Of a stretch of 8,798 nucleotides of DNA, positions 6,884 to 8,798 are shown one piece after another. Source of the DNA: Dethiosulfatibacter sp. (lineage in GTDB: Bacteria; Bacillota; Clostridia; Tissierellales; Dethiosulfatibacteraceae). The stretch covers positions 1-8,798 of the forward strand of contig JAUVAG010000025.1 in assembly GCA_030591825.1 (NCBI GenBank), given 5' to 3'. The notes beneath the pieces were generated by a model. That model did no database searches. It saw nothing but the letters and a program-made list of their open reading frames with translations, and had not been told where the DNA came from. The stretch's first letter is position 1, and each line of letters begins with the position of its first letter. The position numbers and the translations under genes are program-made.

Positions 6884-8578
6884 ATGAAATTCAACGAATA
6901 TAAATACGAAAGAATTGATGTGGAAAAATTCGAAGGTGAATTTAACAAATATTTGAAAGACTTCAGTGATGCTGCTGATTTTGAATCCCAGGATAGTGCC
7001 ATGAGTGAAATAAATAGAATGAGAAACAATTTCGATACCATGGCAACAATTGTAAGTGTAAGGCATTCCATAGATACCAACGATGAGTATTACGACAAGG
7101 AAAATGAATACTATGACAATGTTATTCCTGTATATCAGGGAATGATAAGTGAATACTATAAATTTCTTGTGAATTCAAAATTCAGGAAGAAGCTAGAGGA
7201 AAAATGGGGAAAATGGTTATTTGATATAGCTGAACTTCAGCTTAAAACATTTGATCCTGTAATAATCGAAGACCTTCAAGACGAAAACAAGCTGTCAACT
7301 AGATACGGCAAACTTTTGGCTTCTGCAAAAATTGAATTCGATGGCAAAATCAACAATTTGTCACAGATGACTCCTTATACGCAGTCAAAGAACAGGGCTA
7401 CAAGGAAAGATGCAAGTTTGGCTGTAACAAAGTTTTTTGTGGACAATGAAAGTGAGTTTGATCAAATATATGACAAGCTTGTAAAAATCAGACATGGCAT
7501 TGCATTAAAGCTTGGTTATGATAACTTTGTAAAGCTTGGATACTACAGACTTGGAAGAAGCGAATATGGTCCTGTAGAGGTCAAGGTATTCAGGGACCAG
7601 GTAGAGAAAAACCTTGTTCCAATAACTATTGACTTGAGAAAGAGACAGGCTGAAAGACTAGGTTTGGACAGCCTTAAATACTATGATGAAAACCTAGAGT
7701 TCAATTCAGGCAATGCAGTTCCAAAAGGTGACAGAGACTGGATGGTAAATCATGCAAAAACAATGTATACAGAGCTGTCTGATGAAACGAGAGAATTTTT
7801 CCAATTGATGATGGATAATGGCTTGATGGATCTTGACAGCAAGCCGGGCAAAAGAGCTGGAGGATATTGTACATTTATTCCAGACTATCAAACTCCATTC
7901 ATTTTTGCCAATTTCAACGGAACTTCCCATGATATAGATGTATTGACTCATGAAGCAGGCCACGCCTTCCAGACATATTCAAGTAAAAACTTCCAGGTTC
8001 CTGAATATATTTGGCCTACGCTTGAAGCTTGTGAAATACATTCGATGTCAATGGAATTCATAACATGGCCTTGGATGAACCTTTTCTTTGAAGAAGATGA
8101 AATGAAATACAAGTTCAGTCATTTGGCTTCTGGAGTTTTGTTCATACCTTACGGAGCATTGGTTGATGAATTTCAACACTTTGTTTACGAAAATCCTGAA
8201 GCTACACCTGATGAAAGAAAATCCATGTGGCGGAAAATAGAAAAGAAATACCTTCCTACCAAGGATTACGAAGACAATGAGTTTCTTGAAAAGGGAGGAT
8301 TCTGGTTTAGACAGGGACATATTTTCAATGATCCTTTCTATTATATTGATTATACACTAGCTGAAATTTGCGCTTATCAGTTTTGGATAAGATTCAATGA
8401 GGACAGGGAAAGTGCCTGGAATGACTATCGCAAACTGTGTAAGGCAGGCGGAAGTAGACCATTTCTAGAATTGGTAAAATATGCAAACCTGAAGAGCCCC
8501 TTTGAAGAAGACACAATAAATCATGTCAGCGGTCCTATTGGAGAATGGCTTGACAAGGTGGATGACAAGAAACTATAA
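6884..8578 (+). CDS. M3 family oligoendopeptidase (PepF-like zinc metallopeptidase)
   Basis: A 564-residue protein of the usual length for clostridial M3 oligoendopeptidases. The N-terminal half is helical. The catalytic domain carries the zinc motif HEAGH (356-360) in LTHEAGHAFQTY, with the third ligand Glu probably in EACEIHSMSMEF (Glu384). Downstream motifs typical of M3 peptidases are GGFWFRQGHIFNDPFYYIDY (471-490, with His479, Tyr487 and Tyr490 likely substrate contacts) and the RPFLELVKYANLKSPF C-terminal region. Such enzymes cut short peptides inside the cell; the lack of a signal peptide agrees. The start follows AGGACGGTG (6871-6879), a somewhat interrupted Shine-Dalgarno. The 25-nt gap to the amidohydrolase suggests co-transcription and a joint role in salvaging amino acids from peptides or N-acyl amino acids (inference). 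All active-site motifs look intact. Confidence 0.95.
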   Translation: MKFNEYKYERIDVEKFEGEFNKYLKDFSDAADFESQDSAMSEINRMRNNFDTMATIVSVRHSIDTNDEYYDKENEYYDNVIPVYQGMISEYYKFLVNSKFRKKLEEKWGKWLFDIAELQLKTFDPVIIEDLQDENKLSTRYGKLLASAKIEFDGKINNLSQMTPYTQSKNRATRKDASLAVTKFFVDNESEFDQIYDKLVKIRHGIALKLGYDNFVKLGYYRLGRSEYGPVEVKVFRDQVEKNLVPITIDLRKRQAERLGLDSLKYYDENLEFNSGNAVPKGDRDWMVNHAKTMYTELSDETREFFQLMMDNGLMDLDSKPGKRAGGYCTFIPDYQTPFIFANFNGTSHDIDVLTHEAGHAFQTYSSKNFQVPEYIWPTLEACEIHSMSMEFITWPWMNLFFEEDEMKYKFSHLASGVLFIPYGALVDEFQHFVYENPEATPDERKSMWRKIEKKYLPTKDYEDNEFLEKGGFWFRQGHIFNDPFYYIDYTLAEICAYQFWIRFNEDRESAWNDYRKLCKAGGSRPFLELVKYANLKSPFEEDTINHVSGPIGEWLDKVDDKKL

Positions 8579-8593
8579 CAGATGGATAAAGTC

Positions 8594-8620
8594 AGACTGT
8601 CCAATTGGGCAGTCTATTTT
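8594..8620 (+). terminator. Probable intrinsic terminator after the M3 peptidase gene
   Basis: AGACTGTCC (8594-8602) and GGGCAGTCT (8607-8615) form a 9-bp stem with one G-U pair and an AATT loop, 16 nt after the stop codon. The U-tract is short (ATTTT then GCG), so termination may be incomplete, letting some transcription reach the structured region beyond. Confidence 0.65.
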
Positions 8621-8633
8621 GCGATAGCTTATA

Positions 8634-8660
8634 CGGATGATGCAGCTTAGCTGCTTTGTT
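8634..8660 (+). repeat. Imperfect direct repeat, copy 1 (27 nt)
   Basis: Starts CGGATGATGCAGC and continues into GCTGCTTTGTT. It matches copy 2 at 8771-8797 at 23 of 27 positions, with an offset of 137 nt. The self-complementary GCAGC/GCTGC core is identical in both; differences fall in the loop and flanks. Confidence 0.7.
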
Positions 8661-8770
8661 CTAGTCTAAGAAAGTTAAAAATGTGTAATCCCTTGAAACG
8701 TTGGTATTACACTTGTAAGGAAACTTTCTGCGACCTCTTAATATCCGTTATGGTCACATGAAGCGTGACC

Positions 8771-8797
8771 CGGATAACGCAGCGTAGCTGCTTTCTT
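8771..8797 (+). repeat. Imperfect direct repeat, copy 2 (27 nt)
   Basis: Starts CGGATAACGCAGC and continues into GCTGCTTTCTT. It differs from copy 1 at four positions, one of them in the three-base hairpin loop (GTA in place of TTA). The window ends one base later, so further copies cannot be judged. Confidence 0.7.
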
Positions 8798-8798
8798 G

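Larger units (their letters stand above)
8631..8798 (+). ncRNA. Unassigned structured RNA or leader region, cut by the window edge
   Basis: No ORF of note, but several nested inverted repeats. GCAGC/GCTGC is a hairpin at 8642-8654. AGAAAGTT (8669-8676) pairs with AACTTTCT (8722-8729), enclosing GTGTAAT (8683-8689) with ATTACAC (8706-8712). TATCCG (8742-8747) pairs with CGGATA (8771-8776), enclosing GGTCAC (8752-8757) with GTGACC (8765-8770). A second GCAGC/GCTGC hairpin lies at 8779-8791, followed by TTTCTT. ATCCGT (8743-8748) can instead pair with ACGGAT (8633-8638), closing a multi-branch structure around the first two hairpins. I see no signature of T-box, SAM, lysine, cobalamin, tmRNA, SRP or RNase P RNA. 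The strand is assumed from neighbouring genes. A repeat element or mobile-element end is an alternative. Confidence 0.4.

Overview
This is an AT-rich bacterial segment with all genes on the + strand, strong AGGAGG-type ribosome binding sites and a TTG start. Gene content (GH2 and GH36 glycosidase homologs, a signal-less parvulin foldase, an M20D amidohydrolase and an M3 oligoendopeptidase) suggests an anaerobic, clostridia-like Firmicute. That assignment is an inference from style and content, because no taxonomic marker gene is present.

Region 1 (1-4528) holds two overlapping genes that run in from the left edge. The first is a LacZ-type GH2 protein whose N-terminus lies outside the window. 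The second is a GH36 alpha-galactosidase-like protein. Both keep the family scaffold over long intact frames but have lost key active-site residues. The GH2 protein has Lys at the nucleophile position and Asp at the acid/base position, and it lacks the metal-site Glu and His and several sugar-binding residues. The GH36 protein keeps the likely nucleophile Asp but lacks the acid/base Asp and much of the substrate pocket. Two neighbouring, translationally coupled glycosidase homologs that both look catalytically dead or heavily re-purposed are the most unusual thing here.

Region 2 (4529-4655) is a junction. A nearly perfect Shine-Dalgarno is followed by a 10-codon ORF that reads like the start of a signal peptide and then stops. 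A good sigma-A type promoter follows and drives the next gene.

Region 3 (4656-5448) is a monocistronic cytosolic parvulin-type peptidyl-prolyl isomerase ending at a clear intrinsic terminator. Region 4 (about 5495-8620) is a two-gene unit: an AbgA-like M20D amidohydrolase and an M3 oligoendopeptidase, 25 nt apart, probably cytosolic peptide and N-acyl amino acid breakdown, ending in a hairpin terminator with a weak U-tract.

Region 5 (8621-8798) has no gene but is dense in inverted repeats, plus two 27-nt imperfect direct repeats 137 nt apart. The two repeat copies can compete for pairing with the same segment. It looks like a structured RNA or leader cut by the window edge; I could not match it to a family I know.
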